A stretch of DNA of 64,000 nucleotides from Chloroflexi bacterium HGW-Chloroflexi-3 (GTDB lineage: Bacteria > Chloroflexota > Anaerolineae > Anaerolineales > Anaerolineaceae). The notes under the pieces are model-generated. The model saw only the letters and a list, made by a program, of their open reading frames with translations. It made no database searches and was not told the DNA's origin. Location: contig PHBX01000001.1 of NCBI GenBank assembly GCA_002842045.1, forward strand, positions 108,044 to 172,043, read 5' to 3'. This document shows positions 35,708 through 46,081 of the stretch, piece after piece; the first letter of the stretch is position 1; the number at the start of each line of letters is the position of its first letter. A program made the translations under genes and the position numbers.

Positions 35708-36775
35708 ATGATGATTATTGAGTTTATTTTGATTTTTGGTGTCTTACTCTTCATTCACGAGTTTGGACATTTTATATTTGCAAAGTTATTTAAGATTAAT
35801 GTTGAGGAATTTGGTTTTGGTTTTCCTCCACGATTACTTAAAATCGGTCAATTTCGGGAAACCGAAATAACTTTGAACTGGATTCCATTTGGAGCGTTTG
35901 TGCGGCTGAGTGGTGAAAACGATCCAGAAGTAAAAGGTGGCTATGGGGATTCCTCCATTCATGCACGCTTCATGACGCTCATTGGTGGACCATTATTCAA
36001 TTTAGTTCTTGGTGTGGTTCTCTTCGCAATTATTTTTATGCAAGTCGGAATTCCCGATTTGAAATCTGTACAGGTATATGGTGTAAATGAAGGATCTCCA
36101 GCAGAAATCGCTGGGATTTCAGCTGGCGAACTGATTATAGAGATCAATGGAGTTACCATAACCAGCACTGAACAACTTTCTTCACAGGTAGAGTTGAATC
36201 GTGGAAAACCGATCACGATTACACTTCTCACCCCGGAGGGAGAAGAACATATCGTTACAGCTATTCTTCGCGTCGAACCCCCACCTGGCGAGGGTTATTT
36301 GGGCGTGACATTGGTAAATCCATATAAAGAAGCGAGCGTTGTTGAGGCATTACCTTATGCATTTCGCGCAACAGGAGGATATGCTATTCAATTATTGGCA
36401 CTCCCGGGCCAGTTGATCAGGGGGACAATCTCTGCAGAAGAAGCCAGACCCGTAGGACCGGTGGGCATTTACAGTATCTACTCACAGGCAAGAGAACGAG
36501 ATGAGAATAATGCGGGCTCGACCAATCCCGAAGATCGTTTGAATACGTTATTGATATTAGCGATCATTTCCGTGGCATTGGGTTTTACAAATTTACTCCC
36601 CATCCCGGCTTTGGATGGTGGAAGATTGATTCTTTTATTACCTGAAATTTTCTTACGCAAGAAGGTCCCTGCCAAATTAGAAAATATAATCAACATGGTT
36701 GGTTTCGCAGCACTGATCGCCTTAATGGTCATCATAACCACCATGGATATTATTAATCCCATTGTAATGCCTTAG
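35708..36775 (+). CDS. Site-2 intramembrane zinc protease, RseP/RasP-like
   Basis: 355 residues. The zinc motif HEFGH is at residues 17-21 in the first membrane helix. A PDZ domain occupies the centre (VYGVNEGSPAEIAGISAGELI). The second catalytic motif NLLPIPALDGG lies near residue 296 and membrane helices close the C-terminus. Such proteases cut anti-sigma factors or leftover signal peptides within the membrane. It is first in a plus-strand run with the HEAT-repeat and acylphosphatase genes. Confidence 0.94.
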   Translation: MMIIEFILIFGVLLFIHEFGHFIFAKLFKINVEEFGFGFPPRLLKIGQFRETEITLNWIPFGAFVRLSGENDPEVKGGYGDSSIHARFMTLIGGPLFNLVLGVVLFAIIFMQVGIPDLKSVQVYGVNEGSPAEIAGISAGELIIEINGVTITSTEQLSSQVELNRGKPITITLLTPEGEEHIVTAILRVEPPPGEGYLGVTLVNPYKEASVVEALPYAFRATGGYAIQLLALPGQLIRGTISAEEARPVGPVGIYSIYSQARERDENNAGSTNPEDRLNTLLILAIISVALGFTNLLPIPALDGGRLILLLPEIFLRKKVPAKLENIINMVGFAALIALMVIITTMDIINPIVMP

Positions 36776-36788
36776 GATAATTAGGAAA

Positions 36789-37907
36789 ATGACGACAAAA
36801 AACATCAACTTTAATCAGGTAATCGATTCCTTATTGGATGACAACGCCCAATTTCCAGTTGCTTATATGATGAGTTTATCTGACATTCCACCAGCCAACC
36901 TGGAAATTTTGAAAAGATCCTGGACGCAGATATCTCCTGCACGTAAAGCGGTCTTAATGGAAAACATTGAAATTATCCATGAGACTGAAATCACGTCGAA
37001 TTTTGAAGACATTGCCGAGTTAGCACTGGAAGATGGAAATTCAGCTGTTCGGATCAGTGGTTTACGTTTATTTTGGGATTATGAAAATGCTCATTTGATC
37101 CGGAAATTTATTGATTTAATGCAAAACGATCCGGACCTTGGTGTTCGAGCTCAGGCAGCAAGGACGTTGGGAAAATACATGTATCTTTCAGAGATTGAGA
37201 TGATTGATACCAGATATCAACATTTGATAGATGATGTATTGATTAAAGTATTGCGATCCAATGAAAGTGAATTAGTCCGTCAGAAGGCATTGGAGTCTTT
37301 TGGATTTTCCAGCAATCCAGCAGTGAAAGAATTTATTCATAATGCATACAATTCAGGTGATTACAATTGGATATCCAGTTCACTGGAAGCGATGGGAAGG
37401 TCAGCTGATGAAAATTATGCGTCGCTTGTTTTGCCTATGTTAGCCCACCCCGATCTTAGAATTCAACGCGAAGCCGTGTTTGCCGCAGGTGAATTAGAAT
37501 TATCATCAGCTCGCAAACTGCTTTTACGAATGGCTTTGGAACTGGAACAGGATGAAGATCTATGGGTCCAGGTAGTGTCTGCATTATCAAAAATTGGTGG
37601 AGAAGGTGTTTTTGAAGTCTTCGAAAAACTCTTAGAAGATGCATCCACCGATGAAGAGGAAGATTTCCTGAATGAGGCTATTGAGACCCTCAATCTCACC
37701 AATGATATGTCACTGGGTTTTGACTTAATGGGATTTAATGAACCTGTTGAAGATGCACTACGCGAGATTAATCTTGAGGATGAAGAGTTTGACATTGATG
37801 ATTATGGAAAATCCTGGATTGATGAATTAGAAGAGAACTTAGAAGACAGAATTGGTGATGAATTTGATGAAGACGATGACGATAATGAAGAGGATGACGA
37901 GTATTAA
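36789..37907 (+). CDS. HEAT-repeat protein with acidic tail
   Basis: 372 residues. Repeated helix pairs typical of HEAT/PBS-lyase repeats occur throughout, for example VRAQAARTLGKYM, VRQKALESFGFS, IQREAVFAAGELE and WVQVVSALSKIG. The last 25 residues are almost all Asp and Glu. There is no membrane segment or enzyme motif; the likely role is a scaffold or binding protein. It follows the site-2 protease gene by 13 nt. Confidence 0.85.
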   Translation: MTTKNINFNQVIDSLLDDNAQFPVAYMMSLSDIPPANLEILKRSWTQISPARKAVLMENIEIIHETEITSNFEDIAELALEDGNSAVRISGLRLFWDYENAHLIRKFIDLMQNDPDLGVRAQAARTLGKYMYLSEIEMIDTRYQHLIDDVLIKVLRSNESELVRQKALESFGFSSNPAVKEFIHNAYNSGDYNWISSSLEAMGRSADENYASLVLPMLAHPDLRIQREAVFAAGELELSSARKLLLRMALELEQDEDLWVQVVSALSKIGGEGVFEVFEKLLEDASTDEEEDFLNEAIETLNLTNDMSLGFDLMGFNEPVEDALREINLEDEEFDIDDYGKSWIDELEENLEDRIGDEFDEDDDDNEEDDEY

Positions 37908-37927
37908 TTCTCATTAACCTGTAGTTT

Positions 37928-38230
37928 ATGGATCACCAGATAATGTCTGAAAATGTTGGAATTCATGTTTTGATCGAAGGTCGGGTACAGGGGGTAGGAT
38001 TTCGATTTTTCACGAGAGACCAAGCCCAAAAATTAGGATTAACCGGATGGGTAAGAAATACATTTGATGGTAATGTAGAAGCGTACGCTGAAGGTTTGAA
38101 AGAAGACGTGGAAATCTGGTTGACACATCTTCAACGAGGTCCTGGGTCAGCGTTTGTAACCAATATCAAAAAAGAATGGTCTACAGCGCAAGGAAAATTC
38201 AGAAAATTCCAGGTAGCTCCTACCCTGTAA
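37928..38230 (+). CDS. acyP: Acylphosphatase
   Basis: 100 residues; an ATG five codons later (37943) is also possible since neither has a clear SD. The signature GRVQGVGFRFF carries the phosphate-binding loop and catalytic Arg; GWVRNTFDGNVEAYAEG has the catalytic Asn. It hydrolyses acyl phosphates such as acetyl phosphate or carbamoyl phosphate. It lies 20 nt after the HEAT gene and is convergent with uvrB. Confidence 0.94.
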   Translation: MDHQIMSENVGIHVLIEGRVQGVGFRFFTRDQAQKLGLTGWVRNTFDGNVEAYAEGLKEDVEIWLTHLQRGPGSAFVTNIKKEWSTAQGKFRKFQVAPTL

Positions 38231-38237
38231 CCATCAC

Positions 38238-40286
38238 TTAGATGTGTTTTTCTCCTGAAAGAATCGCTGCCTTTCTCCAGGGAGGAAAGTTGGCTTCTTC
38301 CGCCCATATGTTGCGTAATTCATAAATTTGATCCCGAATGGCAGCTGCTTTTTCAAATTCCAGATTCTTTGCTGCATCACGCATTTGTTGTTCTAGATGT
38401 GAAATGGTTCGTTCGATTTCTTTCACGTTCATTTTTCGATCACGTTCCCCTGCTTTGTACTCCGCTCGGGATTCAGCCAACATCATAGACGGAGAAACGC
38501 GTTCTGTCAGGTCATGAATAGCCTTCATGATACTGACAGGTTCAATACCATGTTCAATGTTGTATTTAAGTTGTTTCTCGCGTCTACGGTTTGTTTCTTT
38601 AATCGCTTTATCCATCGAATCGGTAATGCGATCTGCATACATGATCACTTTTCCATTCACATGCCTTGCTGCACGCCCAACTGTTTGGATCAAAGCAGTT
38701 GCCGAGCGTAAAAATCCTTCTTTATCCGCATCAAGAATCGCTACCAGGGAAACTTCAGGCAGATCCAATCCCTCACGTAAAAGATTGATTCCTACCAAAA
38801 CATCGAATATACCTTTTCGCAAGTCCCTCAAAATCCCTACCCGATCCAGTGTCTCAACTTCAGAATGCAAATAATGAACCTTAATACCAATCTCCAATAA
38901 ATAATCAGCCAGATCCTCAGACATTCGCTTGGTCAGGGTTGTTACCAGTACGCGTTGACCGACCTCAATTCGTTTCCTTATCTCTATCAATAAATCATCA
39001 ATTTGACCTTTGGTTGGACGAACTTCAATCTCTGGATCAATCAATCCGGTTGGTCTGATGATTTGTTCCGTAATTTGCTGGGCATGTTCCATTTCATAAC
39101 TGGCCGGTGTGGCAGAAGTGTAGATAGTGTAGCCCATATGCTCTTCAAATTCTTCAAATTTCAATGGACGATTATCCATTGCTGAAGGTAATCGAAATCC
39201 GAAATCGACTAAAGTTTGTTTCCTGGATTGATCTCCCCGATACATTCCTCTGATTTGAGGTACAGTCATATGAGATTCGTCCAGAAATAATAGATATTCA
39301 CTGGGAAGGTAATCAATTAATGTCCAGGGTGCTGAACCTTTTGGTCGCTGATCAAGATGTCGGGAATAATTTTCAACACCAGAACAATACCCAGCTTCCC
39401 GTAGCATCTCCAGATCATAACGGGTTCGTTGTTCAATTCGTTGCGCTTCCAGATACATTTCATTTTTTTTGAAATTTGCAATCCGTTCTTCTAATTCATC
39501 TTCGATTTCTTGAATCGATTTTTTCATCCTCTGTTCATCGGTTATGTAGTGTTTTGCTGGAAAAATTTTAATGGATTCCGGTTCCTGGACAATTTCTCCT
39601 GTCAATGGATCGACACGGCTGATACGTTCGACTTCATCCCCAAAAAAAGAAACCCGGTATGCATACTTATCTTCATACGCAGGAAATATTTCGATCGTGT
39701 CTCCCCTTACCCGAAAAACACCAGAATGCAAATCCAGGTCATTTCTGGAATATTGGCTTTCGATCAAGTGTCGTAAAAGTGCATTTCTTCGATACAATCC
39801 GCCCAGGTTAATTTCAATGACGCTTTTTCCATAAGCTTCCGGGTTTCCTAAACCGTAGATACAGGAAACGGATGCAACGATGATGACATCTTTTCGAGAC
39901 ATTAATGCAGTTGTAGCTGCCAATCTCAATCGGTCTATTTCTTCATTAACTTCTGTCTCTTTTTCGATATACAAATCTGTTCTGGGAACATATGCTTCAG
40001 GTTGGTAATAATCATAATAGGAGACAAAATATTCGACGGCGTTATTAGGGAAAAATTCTTTAAATTCTGCATACAATTGAGCTGCTAAAGTCTTATTATG
40101 CGCCATAATCAAGGCCGGCATCTGCAACCGCTGAATAATATTGGCCATTGCAAAGGTTTTCCCGGTTCCGGTTGCGCCTAAAAGAACCTGATGACGATAA
40201 CCCTTTTGAACGCCGCTTACCAATGCCTCAATCGCTTCGGGTTGATCACCCATCGGTTTAAATGGTGCTTTTAATTCAAAATCCAT
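38238..40286 (-). CDS. uvrB: Excinuclease ABC subunit UvrB
   Basis: 682 residues, full length. Walker A GATGTGKT, the beta-hairpin region [15 protein letters not shown] that clamps damaged [12 protein letters not shown] (DEAD-box-like motif), [19 protein letters not shown], and a C-terminal UVR domain ([14 protein letters not shown]) that contacts UvrC. The SD GAGG lies before the ATG. It works in nucleotide excision repair and is followed upstream by mfd on the same strand, an arrangement consistent with transcription-coupled repair. Confidence 0.97.
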   Translation of the reverse strand: MDFELKAPFKPMGDQPEAIEALVSGVQKGYRHQVLLGATGTGKTFAMANIIQRLQMPALIMAHNKTLAAQLYAEFKEFFPNNAVEYFVSYYDYYQPEAYVPRTDLYIEKETEVNEEIDRLRLAATTALMSRKDVIIVASVSCIYGLGNPEAYGKSVIEINLGGLYRRNALLRHLIESQYSRNDLDLHSGVFRVRGDTIEIFPAYEDKYAYRVSFFGDEVERISRVDPLTGEIVQEPESIKIFPAKHYITDEQRMKKSIQEIEDELEERIANFKKNEMYLEAQRIEQRTRYDLEMLREAGYCSGVENYSRHLDQRPKGSAPWTLIDYLPSEYLLFLDESHMTVPQIRGMYRGDQSRKQTLVDFGFRLPSAMDNRPLKFEEFEEHMGYTIYTSATPASYEMEHAQQITEQIIRPTGLIDPEIEVRPTKGQIDDLLIEIRKRIEVGQRVLVTTLTKRMSEDLADYLLEIGIKVHYLHSEVETLDRVGILRDLRKGIFDVLVGINLLREGLDLPEVSLVAILDADKEGFLRSATALIQTVGRAARHVNGKVIMYADRITDSMDKAIKETNRRREKQLKYNIEHGIEPVSIMKAIHDLTERVSPSMMLAESRAEYKAGERDRKMNVKEIERTISHLEQQMRDAAKNLEFEKAAAIRDQIYELRNIWAEEANFPPWRKAAILSGEKHI

Positions 40287-40363
40287 TCGATCCTCATTAA
40301 TAGAACATTTTGTCTATATCTATTATAAACCATTTTTTCTTGTGGTACAGATGCTATAGAACA

Positions 40364-43300
40364 TTAATGATCTGATGTCAATACTGGGGAGAATTCGCTC
40401 AATTCGGACAAAATTTCCAGCAGGAAGTCCTGCCAGTTTTCTCCATATTTCCGATATGCAAACCAATAGCTGTTTTTTCCACTACGAACAAAATTCCCCG
40501 GCAAAAGCAATTCCATTAATACCAATTTCTCATTCTGCGGCACATACCGAAGCACAATCTGATCCAACTCCATCCCGACTGAAGCCAGTCCAGCTTTTTC
40601 AGACAATATTTTTACCTTGATCTGGAATATCAAATTCTTTACTTCTTCAGGCATAGAACCAAATCGGTCTTCAAATTCGTTATTCAGTGCATCTAATGCT
40701 TCTAATGTTTCAATCTCAGCAATGCGACGATATAAGCTTAGTCGCATTCGTTGGTCAGTTATGTAATCGATTGGCAAGCCTATTGTCATCGGCAGGTCAA
40801 CCGCCATGGGCATCCGGATTTGTTTGATTTGTTGTAGATCAGAATCAGGGATCTCACTGTCAACGGTTTTTATTCTCTTTACTGCTTGAGCCAGTAATCT
40901 GGTGTAAAGATGGAAACCAACCGAAGCAATAGCCCCATGTTGTCTGGTTCCTAACAATTCACCCGCTCCACGCATCTCCAGATCTCTCATCGCGATTGAA
41001 TATCCGGATCCTAACTGGGTATATTCAGCAATTGTTTCCAGTCTTTCTTGCCCATCAATGGTGGGTTGCTTTTTTCTATGACGGAAGAAGTATGCATAGG
41101 CACGCTGTGCACCACGTCCAACCCGCCCTCTTAATTGATACAGTTGAGCCAAACCAAATGTATCACCCCTGTCCACGATCAGTGTATTTGCATTCGGAAT
41201 ATCCAGTCCTGATTCAATAATGGAAGTGCACAACAGGACGTCGATATCGCCATTTGTAAATGTCTGCATTACCCGGGACAATTCACCTTCATTCAGTTGG
41301 CCATGCGCAATACCAACCCTGGCTTCAGGAACCAGATTATTAAGATGTGATTTCATCGCGTTAATCGTTTGAACACGGTTATGAACGAAGAAAACCTGTC
41401 CACCACGTTCCAGCTCTCTCAAAATTGCCTGGCGAACCATAGATTGGGAGTAAGGGCCAATATGAGTAACAACCGGTTGTCTTTCTGCTGGGGGTGTATT
41501 AATAATGGAGATATCCCGAACACCGGTCAATGCCATATATAAAGTTCTGGGGATAGGAGTGGCTGTTAAGGTAAGAACATCCAATTCGGTTCGTAATCGC
41601 TTAAAGAATTCTTTGTGGGAAACCCCGAAACGTTGTTCCTCATCGATAATTACCAATCCAATGTCTTTAAATGCAATATCCTTCGATAAAAGGCGATGTG
41701 TTCCAATTACAATATCAATTTCACCAATTGCCATTTTGAGGACAATTTCATCCTGTTCTTTGTGAGAACGGAAACGCGATAACATTTCAATATTCACAGG
41801 AAATGGAGCTAATCGCTCTCTGAATGTATCATAATGTTGTTGTGCCAACACCGTTGTCGGAACCAGAATAGCAACCTGTTTTCCATCCATAACCGCTTTA
41901 AATGCAGCCCTCAATGCAACTTCTGTTTTTCCATAACCAACGTCCCCACACAACAAGCGATCCATTGGCCGTTCCGATTCCATATCCTGCTTAACTTCAT
42001 TGATGGCTTTCTTCTGGTCTTCCGTCTCAATATATGGAAACGAAGCTTCTAATTCCTGTTGCCAGACCGTATCGCTGCTGAATTTTGTCCCGACAGCTAC
42101 CCGGCGACGGGCATATAATTCCAATAATTCCCCCGCAATTTCCTGAACAGCTTCTCTTACACGGGTTTTCGCGGTTACCCATTCCTGGGTGCCTAACCTG
42201 GTGGGAGATGGAGCAGAACCATCTGGCCCTATATATCTACCCAATCGATCTGCCTGGTGAATTGGTACAAAGAGTTGATCTCCACCGATATATTCCACAC
42301 AAAGAAATTCGCGTTGCATTCCTTCCAGAAAGCGTTGAACGAGCCCAACAAATTTTCCGATGCCAAAATCTACATGGACAACCCAATCGCCAATTTGCAA
42401 ATCCGAATAATCGGTCTCTGGTGAATGAACAATGGGTCTTGGTCTCTTCCTGGGCTGAGGTCGATCCCATCCAAATATTTCGCTATCAGTGATGAGTAGA
42501 TATTTTTCTTTTCCATCCAGATCTTTTAATATCCAACCTTCTGAAAGACTACCTTCTGAAAAAATTGGTTTTTTACCCTGGCAATGTTGTTCGTTCCATA
42601 AACTCTTAATTCTATTTAATTGTCTCGAGACGATCATGGTTTGAATGCCTGAAGAACATTTTTGATCAAGGTATTCCAGGAAAACCTTAATTCTGCCACC
42701 AAATCGCTCCCCAGGGACAAACACATTTTCAAACAATGGAACTTCTTCCGTTAATGCAAAACCAAAATCAATCCATTTTTGTATTGTTAAAATATCTTCC
42801 ATTTCCGACCAGGACAGGTATGGAAGTGGAAAATCATTCGTAATGATTCCCTCCTTAATCGAGTCCATCCGGAAGCGTACGGCTTGCTCTTCAATTTCAT
42901 TGGCAATTGTGCGAATCAATTCTCTGTCATCAAAGATGACCAGTGATTTTTGAGGTATGTAATCCAACAAAGAAGCTGCAAAAGGATACAACAACGGCAA
43001 AGAAAATTCATTTAAGTTTTGTGTATCAAAACCCAATTGTTCAGCTTTTGATAAAAGCACCTCGCTGGCTGGTGATATGGTAAATTTATCAATCCTTCGC
43101 AAAGTGCGTTGGGTGGCTGGATCAAATTGACGAATCGACTCGATCTCGTTCCCAAAAAAATCCAGCCGGACAGGGTATTGATCAGAAACTGACCAGATAT
43201 CCAGTAATCCACCTCGTCGCGAAAAAAAACCTGGCTCAATCACAATCTCACTGGATTGATAGCCATTTCCAACCCATTCTTTGACCAATTCATCCTGTTT

Positions 43301-43759
43301 GATCAATTGACCAACTTTGATCGTTCGAATAGATTTAAGAAAATCGCGGCGAGGGACTGTACGTGTCATCAAGCCACGCACAGTAGTAATAATTACTTTT
43401 GGTGTGACAGTGTACCTGGATTTAGGCAAGTGATAATTCGAGAGATAAGTTAAGGTTTGCAACCGATCTCGCCGGGTTAAGGAACCCCAGGCTGCCTTTT
43501 CATAAAATGTAGGAGATGGTTCCGGGAATAATATGATGTCATCAGCTTTCATCCAGAATCCGAGTTCATCTGCAAAAGCAATCGCCTGATCCATACGCTC
43601 AACAACAACGAGTATCGGTCTATCAATGATGGTTTTTAAAGAGGCTAATAAAGGTAATCGAACGGAACGAATCAATCCCAAGGCAGGCAGATACGATTCA
43701 TGTTCGATCAGATCAACCAATTCTTTAAAATGGGGATGTTGCTTAATGGGGTCTAACAT
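40364..43759 (-). CDS. mfd: Transcription-repair coupling factor Mfd
   Basis: 1131 residues. The UvrB-homology N-terminus, the RNA-polymerase-interaction domain (DYSDLQIGDWVVHVDFGIGKFVG) and the RecG-like translocase (LLCGDVGYGKTEVALRAAFKA, DEEQRFGVSHKE, LTATPIPRTLYMAL, RGRVGRGAQRAYAYF) are in order, with a TRCF C-terminal domain. Mfd removes stalled RNA polymerase and recruits UvrA. The SD AGGTGA precedes the ATG. It lies 3 nt after pth and 77 nt before uvrB. Confidence 0.97.
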   Translation of the reverse strand: MLDPIKQHPHFKELVDLIEHESYLPALGLIRSVRLPLLASLKTIIDRPILVVVERMDQAIAFADELGFWMKADDIILFPEPSPTFYEKAAWGSLTRRDRLQTLTYLSNYHLPKSRYTVTPKVIITTVRGLMTRTVPRRDFLKSIRTIKVGQLIKQDELVKEWVGNGYQSSEIVIEPGFFSRRGGLLDIWSVSDQYPVRLDFFGNEIESIRQFDPATQRTLRRIDKFTISPASEVLLSKAEQLGFDTQNLNEFSLPLLYPFAASLLDYIPQKSLVIFDDRELIRTIANEIEEQAVRFRMDSIKEGIITNDFPLPYLSWSEMEDILTIQKWIDFGFALTEEVPLFENVFVPGERFGGRIKVFLEYLDQKCSSGIQTMIVSRQLNRIKSLWNEQHCQGKKPIFSEGSLSEGWILKDLDGKEKYLLITDSEIFGWDRPQPRKRPRPIVHSPETDYSDLQIGDWVVHVDFGIGKFVGLVQRFLEGMQREFLCVEYIGGDQLFVPIHQADRLGRYIGPDGSAPSPTRLGTQEWVTAKTRVREAVQEIAGELLELYARRRVAVGTKFSSDTVWQQELEASFPYIETEDQKKAINEVKQDMESERPMDRLLCGDVGYGKTEVALRAAFKAVMDGKQVAILVPTTVLAQQHYDTFRERLAPFPVNIEMLSRFRSHKEQDEIVLKMAIGEIDIVIGTHRLLSKDIAFKDIGLVIIDEEQRFGVSHKEFFKRLRTELDVLTLTATPIPRTLYMALTGVRDISIINTPPAERQPVVTHIGPYSQSMVRQAILRELERGGQVFFVHNRVQTINAMKSHLNNLVPEARVGIAHGQLNEGELSRVMQTFTNGDIDVLLCTSIIESGLDIPNANTLIVDRGDTFGLAQLYQLRGRVGRGAQRAYAYFFRHRKKQPTIDGQERLETIAEYTQLGSGYSIAMRDLEMRGAGELLGTRQHGAIASVGFHLYTRLLAQAVKRIKTVDSEIPDSDLQQIKQIRMPMAVDLPMTIGLPIDYITDQRMRLSLYRRIAEIETLEALDALNNEFEDRFGSMPEEVKNLIFQIKVKILSEKAGLASVGMELDQIVLRYVPQNEKLVLMELLLPGNFVRSGKNSYWFAYRKYGENWQDFLLEILSELSEFSPVLTSDH

Positions 43760-43762
43760 AAA

Positions 43763-44422
43763 TCACCTATCGAAATTGTTTTCACCATTAAATTTATTCA
43801 TAGCGAATTCGATACCAGAATCCAAAATGCATTCAATAGCTTTGGTTACGGTATCGAATAAAAATGGCAACTCTTTTTCTTCTTGTTTTGGAAAATTTTG
43901 GAGTACATAATCCGCTGCGTCCATTCTGCCAGGAGGACGCCCGATACCGATCCTTATCCGGTTAAACTGCTGTGTTCCCAAATTTTGGATAATCGAAGCG
44001 ACCCCTTTTTGACCTCCAGCTCCTCCACCAGGACGTAATCGGATTGAAAGAGAAGGCAGATCCAAATCATCATGGATAACAATCAGATTTTCTGGATTTA
44101 TTTTGAAGAATTGAACAAGACTGGCTACTGCTGATCCGGAGAGATTCATAAAAGTCTGGGGTTTAACCAGGATAATTTTTTTATTTTCTTTTTTACCTTC
44201 CATAATAATGGCTTTTGATTTGACTTTTTTATTTTCGAAACCAAATTCTTGGGCGATTTTATCAATTGCCATAAAACCTACATTATGTCTATTCTTCTGG
44301 TAGTCCTTACCCGGGTTGCCCAAACCAACAATCATGAAGCCACCACTCTTTTGTCCTTCATCAGACTTAGACAATTGTTGTTTGTTCTTCCGAAAGAAAT
44401 CAAATAATTTATGATCTACCAT
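43763..44422 (-). CDS. pth: Peptidyl-tRNA hydrolase
   Basis: 219 residues. The core begins MIVGLGNPGKDYQKNRHNVGF with catalytic His in RHNVGF, then KPQTFMNLSG, IHDDLDLP and RLRPGGGAGGQKGV. It releases peptides from tRNA. The first 29 residues before MIVGLGNPG are an unusual polar extension; an internal ATG at 44335 would give the standard length (190) and has a GGTGG-like site upstream. I keep 44422 because it starts 2 nt after the previous stop, as expected for coupling. It is directly upstream of mfd. Confidence 0.92.
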   Translation of the reverse strand: MVDHKLFDFFRKNKQQLSKSDEGQKSGGFMIVGLGNPGKDYQKNRHNVGFMAIDKIAQEFGFENKKVKSKAIIMEGKKENKKIILVKPQTFMNLSGSAVASLVQFFKINPENLIVIHDDLDLPSLSIRLRPGGGAGGQKGVASIIQNLGTQQFNRIRIGIGRPPGRMDAADYVLQNFPKQEEKELPFLFDTVTKAIECILDSGIEFAMNKFNGENNFDR

Positions 44423-44424
44423 AA

Positions 44425-45042
44425 TTAACCCATTTTTCTACCACGAATAATGATGAATAAAGCAATAACAAATAAAAATAAAACACCCAGGATCCCGCCT
44501 TGAATGGCAGTTGTAATAAATTGAGTTTGTGTAATAACCATCTCATTGGGTGGCATTGGTGTTGGGGAAGATTTCAAAGTTGGAGTCGTTTCAATGATTA
44601 CGATCTGATTTTGAAGATTGTCTGTAGATAATACCTCTGGGTTTTCTGTTTTAATGGGATCAAATGGCGTGTAATTTCTCACGTTCAGTTGATTGATGAT
44701 TTTTTCCTGCTCTCTTCCATTCTCAAATACGGCAAGCACCCTTATTTGATACACGCCATCTGCAATGGTTGAAGTATCCCAGGTTGTAATGATGTCCTCT
44801 ACTACCGGTGAAGTTGTTTGACTGATAACAAACCAACTCTGCGACTGTGAATCCTGATAGCGAAAACTGATTTCAATTGTTTGCAACCCAGTTCCAGTCA
44901 CCGTACCGATGATTGGTACACTACCCTGCAAATAATCCCCATCCACAGGTGACTGGATCCTGACCAAATCCAACTGGGGTAATGGAGAAAACCAGACATT
45001 AATCAAAGTAAGTAACCAGAATAAGGTGGAAATAATTTGCAT
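44425..45042 (-). CDS. Extracellular Ig-like domain protein with C-terminal anchor
   Basis: 205 residues. A hydrophobic N-terminal signal, then one Ig-like beta domain (IQSPVDGDYLQGSVPIIGTV to GVYQIRVLAVFENG), a Thr/Pro-rich stalk and a C-terminal transmembrane helix followed by RGRKMG, a typical wall-facing surface protein layout. Function unknown. It is 2 nt upstream of pth, so the genes are coupled. TGtTAAAAT ends 8 nt before the ATG and there is no SD. Confidence 0.75.
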   Translation of the reverse strand: MQIISTLFWLLTLINVWFSPLPQLDLVRIQSPVDGDYLQGSVPIIGTVTGTGLQTIEISFRYQDSQSQSWFVISQTTSPVVEDIITTWDTSTIADGVYQIRVLAVFENGREQEKIINQLNVRNYTPFDPIKTENPEVLSTDNLQNQIVIIETTPTLKSSPTPMPPNEMVITQTQFITTAIQGGILGVLFLFVIALFIIIRGRKMG

Positions 45043-45050
45043 AACATTTT

Positions 45051-45059
45051 ATTTTAACA
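45051..45059 (-). promoter_or_regulatory. Extended -10 promoter of the Ig-like protein gene, leaderless configuration
   Basis: On the minus strand TGtTAAAAT ends 8 nt before ATG 45042, with no SD between. Confidence 0.55.
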
Positions 45060-45156
45060 TGAAGAAAATAAAGCCGCAAACCTTTATCAATCAAAGTAAA
45101 TGTTCATTTAGAAAAAAGTTCCTTCAATTGTACTTTCTCCTTTCTCATGCTTCGTG

Positions 45157-45162
45157 TATAAT
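45157..45162 (+). promoter_or_regulatory. -10 box of the 45170 gene, leaderless configuration
   Basis: A perfect TATAAT ending 7 nt before ATG 45170. No SD is present between the two. It also argues against longer in-frame starts as far up as 45026. Confidence 0.6.
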
Positions 45163-45169
45163 CTACTAT

Positions 45170-45634
45170 ATGAGTGAAAATGAATTTGAATCAAAACCTA
45201 TCGAATCAGTGACAACTCCTACCGTCGCGAAGGAATCCGCGAATAAGGGAAAACTGATTGGTATCATAATTGCCATCGTGGTTCTTCTGGCATTAATCAC
45301 ATTTTCACTTATCAGTTTGTTCAGGGCAGACCAGGAAACAACATCAAAAGTCAGAGACATCTTCATCATAATCATGGCTCTTGAATCATTACTTTTAGGT
45401 GTCGCGTTAATCATTTTAATTATTCAGATCGCTGTTTTGATCAACGTTTTGAAAAACGAAATCAAACCGATTCTGGATACAACGAATGAAACGATTAACC
45501 ATTTACGTGGAACAACAACTTTCTTGAGTAATAATCTTGTTGAACCAGTAATGAAGATGAATGAATATTCCGCTGGTTTGAAAAGATTCGTTGATATACT
45601 AAAACCATCAGGAAAGTCACGAAAACCAAAATAA
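45170..45634 (+). CDS. Two-helix membrane protein, possibly DUF948-like
   Basis: 154 residues from ATG 45170 (MSENEFESKP). Two transmembrane segments lie at about residues 27-48 and 64-92. The rest is a coiled-coil-like tail (NEIKPILDTTNETINHLRGTTTFLSNNLVEPVMKM, quoted in two parts: residues near 97-115 and 116-131), which resembles DUF948 general-stress proteins. The next gene encodes a YtxH protein, another stress-associated small membrane family, and such pairs are common. The start is set by the adjacent promoter. Confidence 0.7.
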   Translation: MSENEFESKPIESVTTPTVAKESANKGKLIGIIIAIVVLLALITFSLISLFRADQETTSKVRDIFIIIMALESLLLGVALIILIIQIAVLINVLKNEIKPILDTTNETINHLRGTTTFLSNNLVEPVMKMNEYSAGLKRFVDILKPSGKSRKPK

Positions 45635-45666
45635 TTTGTTAAGCAGAAAAGGAAAGGAGAAAACAA

Positions 45667-46029
45667 ATGTCTAGTAGAGATGAATTTGGAGCATTCTTAA
45701 TCGGATTTTTAGTGGGAGGTCTTACTGGTGCAGTAGCATCATTACTCCTCGCTCCCCAATCTGGTGAAGAAACTCGCACCGTAATCAAAGAACGGGCTAT
45801 TGAATTAAGAGATAAAGCCAGCGAAACTGCAGAAGAAGTATATTCCAAAGCGGAGGTAGCTGCCAATGATGCAGTCAAACGAGCAGAAGAACTACTTAAA
45901 GAAGCAAAATCCAAAGCAGTTGAAGCCAAGGAAAAAGGTATTCATCTGGTCGAAGAACAGAAAACCAAACTAAGTAAAAAAATCACCGCAGAAACCTCAA
46001 CCGACGCACCTGCTGAAGTTGAATTGTAG
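45667..46029 (+). CDS. YtxH domain-containing small membrane protein
   Basis: 120 residues. The Gly-rich N-terminal membrane segment (FLIGFLVGGLTGAVASLLLAP) followed by QSGEETR is the YtxH signature; a long Ala/Glu/Lys-rich amphipathic helix makes up the rest. The SD AAAGGAGA precedes the ATG. YtxH proteins are linked to general stress in Bacillus, with no known reaction. It lies 32 nt after the DUF948-like gene. Confidence 0.82.
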   Translation: MSSRDEFGAFLIGFLVGGLTGAVASLLLAPQSGEETRTVIKERAIELRDKASETAEEVYSKAEVAANDAVKRAEELLKEAKSKAVEAKEKGIHLVEEQKTKLSKKITAETSTDAPAEVEL

Positions 46030-46045
46030 ACTCCTTTGAACCATT

Positions 46046-46081
46046 AAAACGGTTATCCAGGAAATCGGATAACCGTTTTTC
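46046..46081. terminator. Bidirectional terminator between ytxH-like gene and nnr
   Basis: AAAACGGTTATCC (46046-46058) pairs perfectly with GGATAACCGTTTT (46067-46079) around an 8-nt loop. Both flanks are A/T tracts of the right polarity, so it can stop both converging transcripts. Confidence 0.88.

Noticed and set aside
42085..42492. 135-codon plus-strand frame inside mfd
   Set aside because: Antisense to the conserved RNA-polymerase-interaction domain of Mfd; no independent support.
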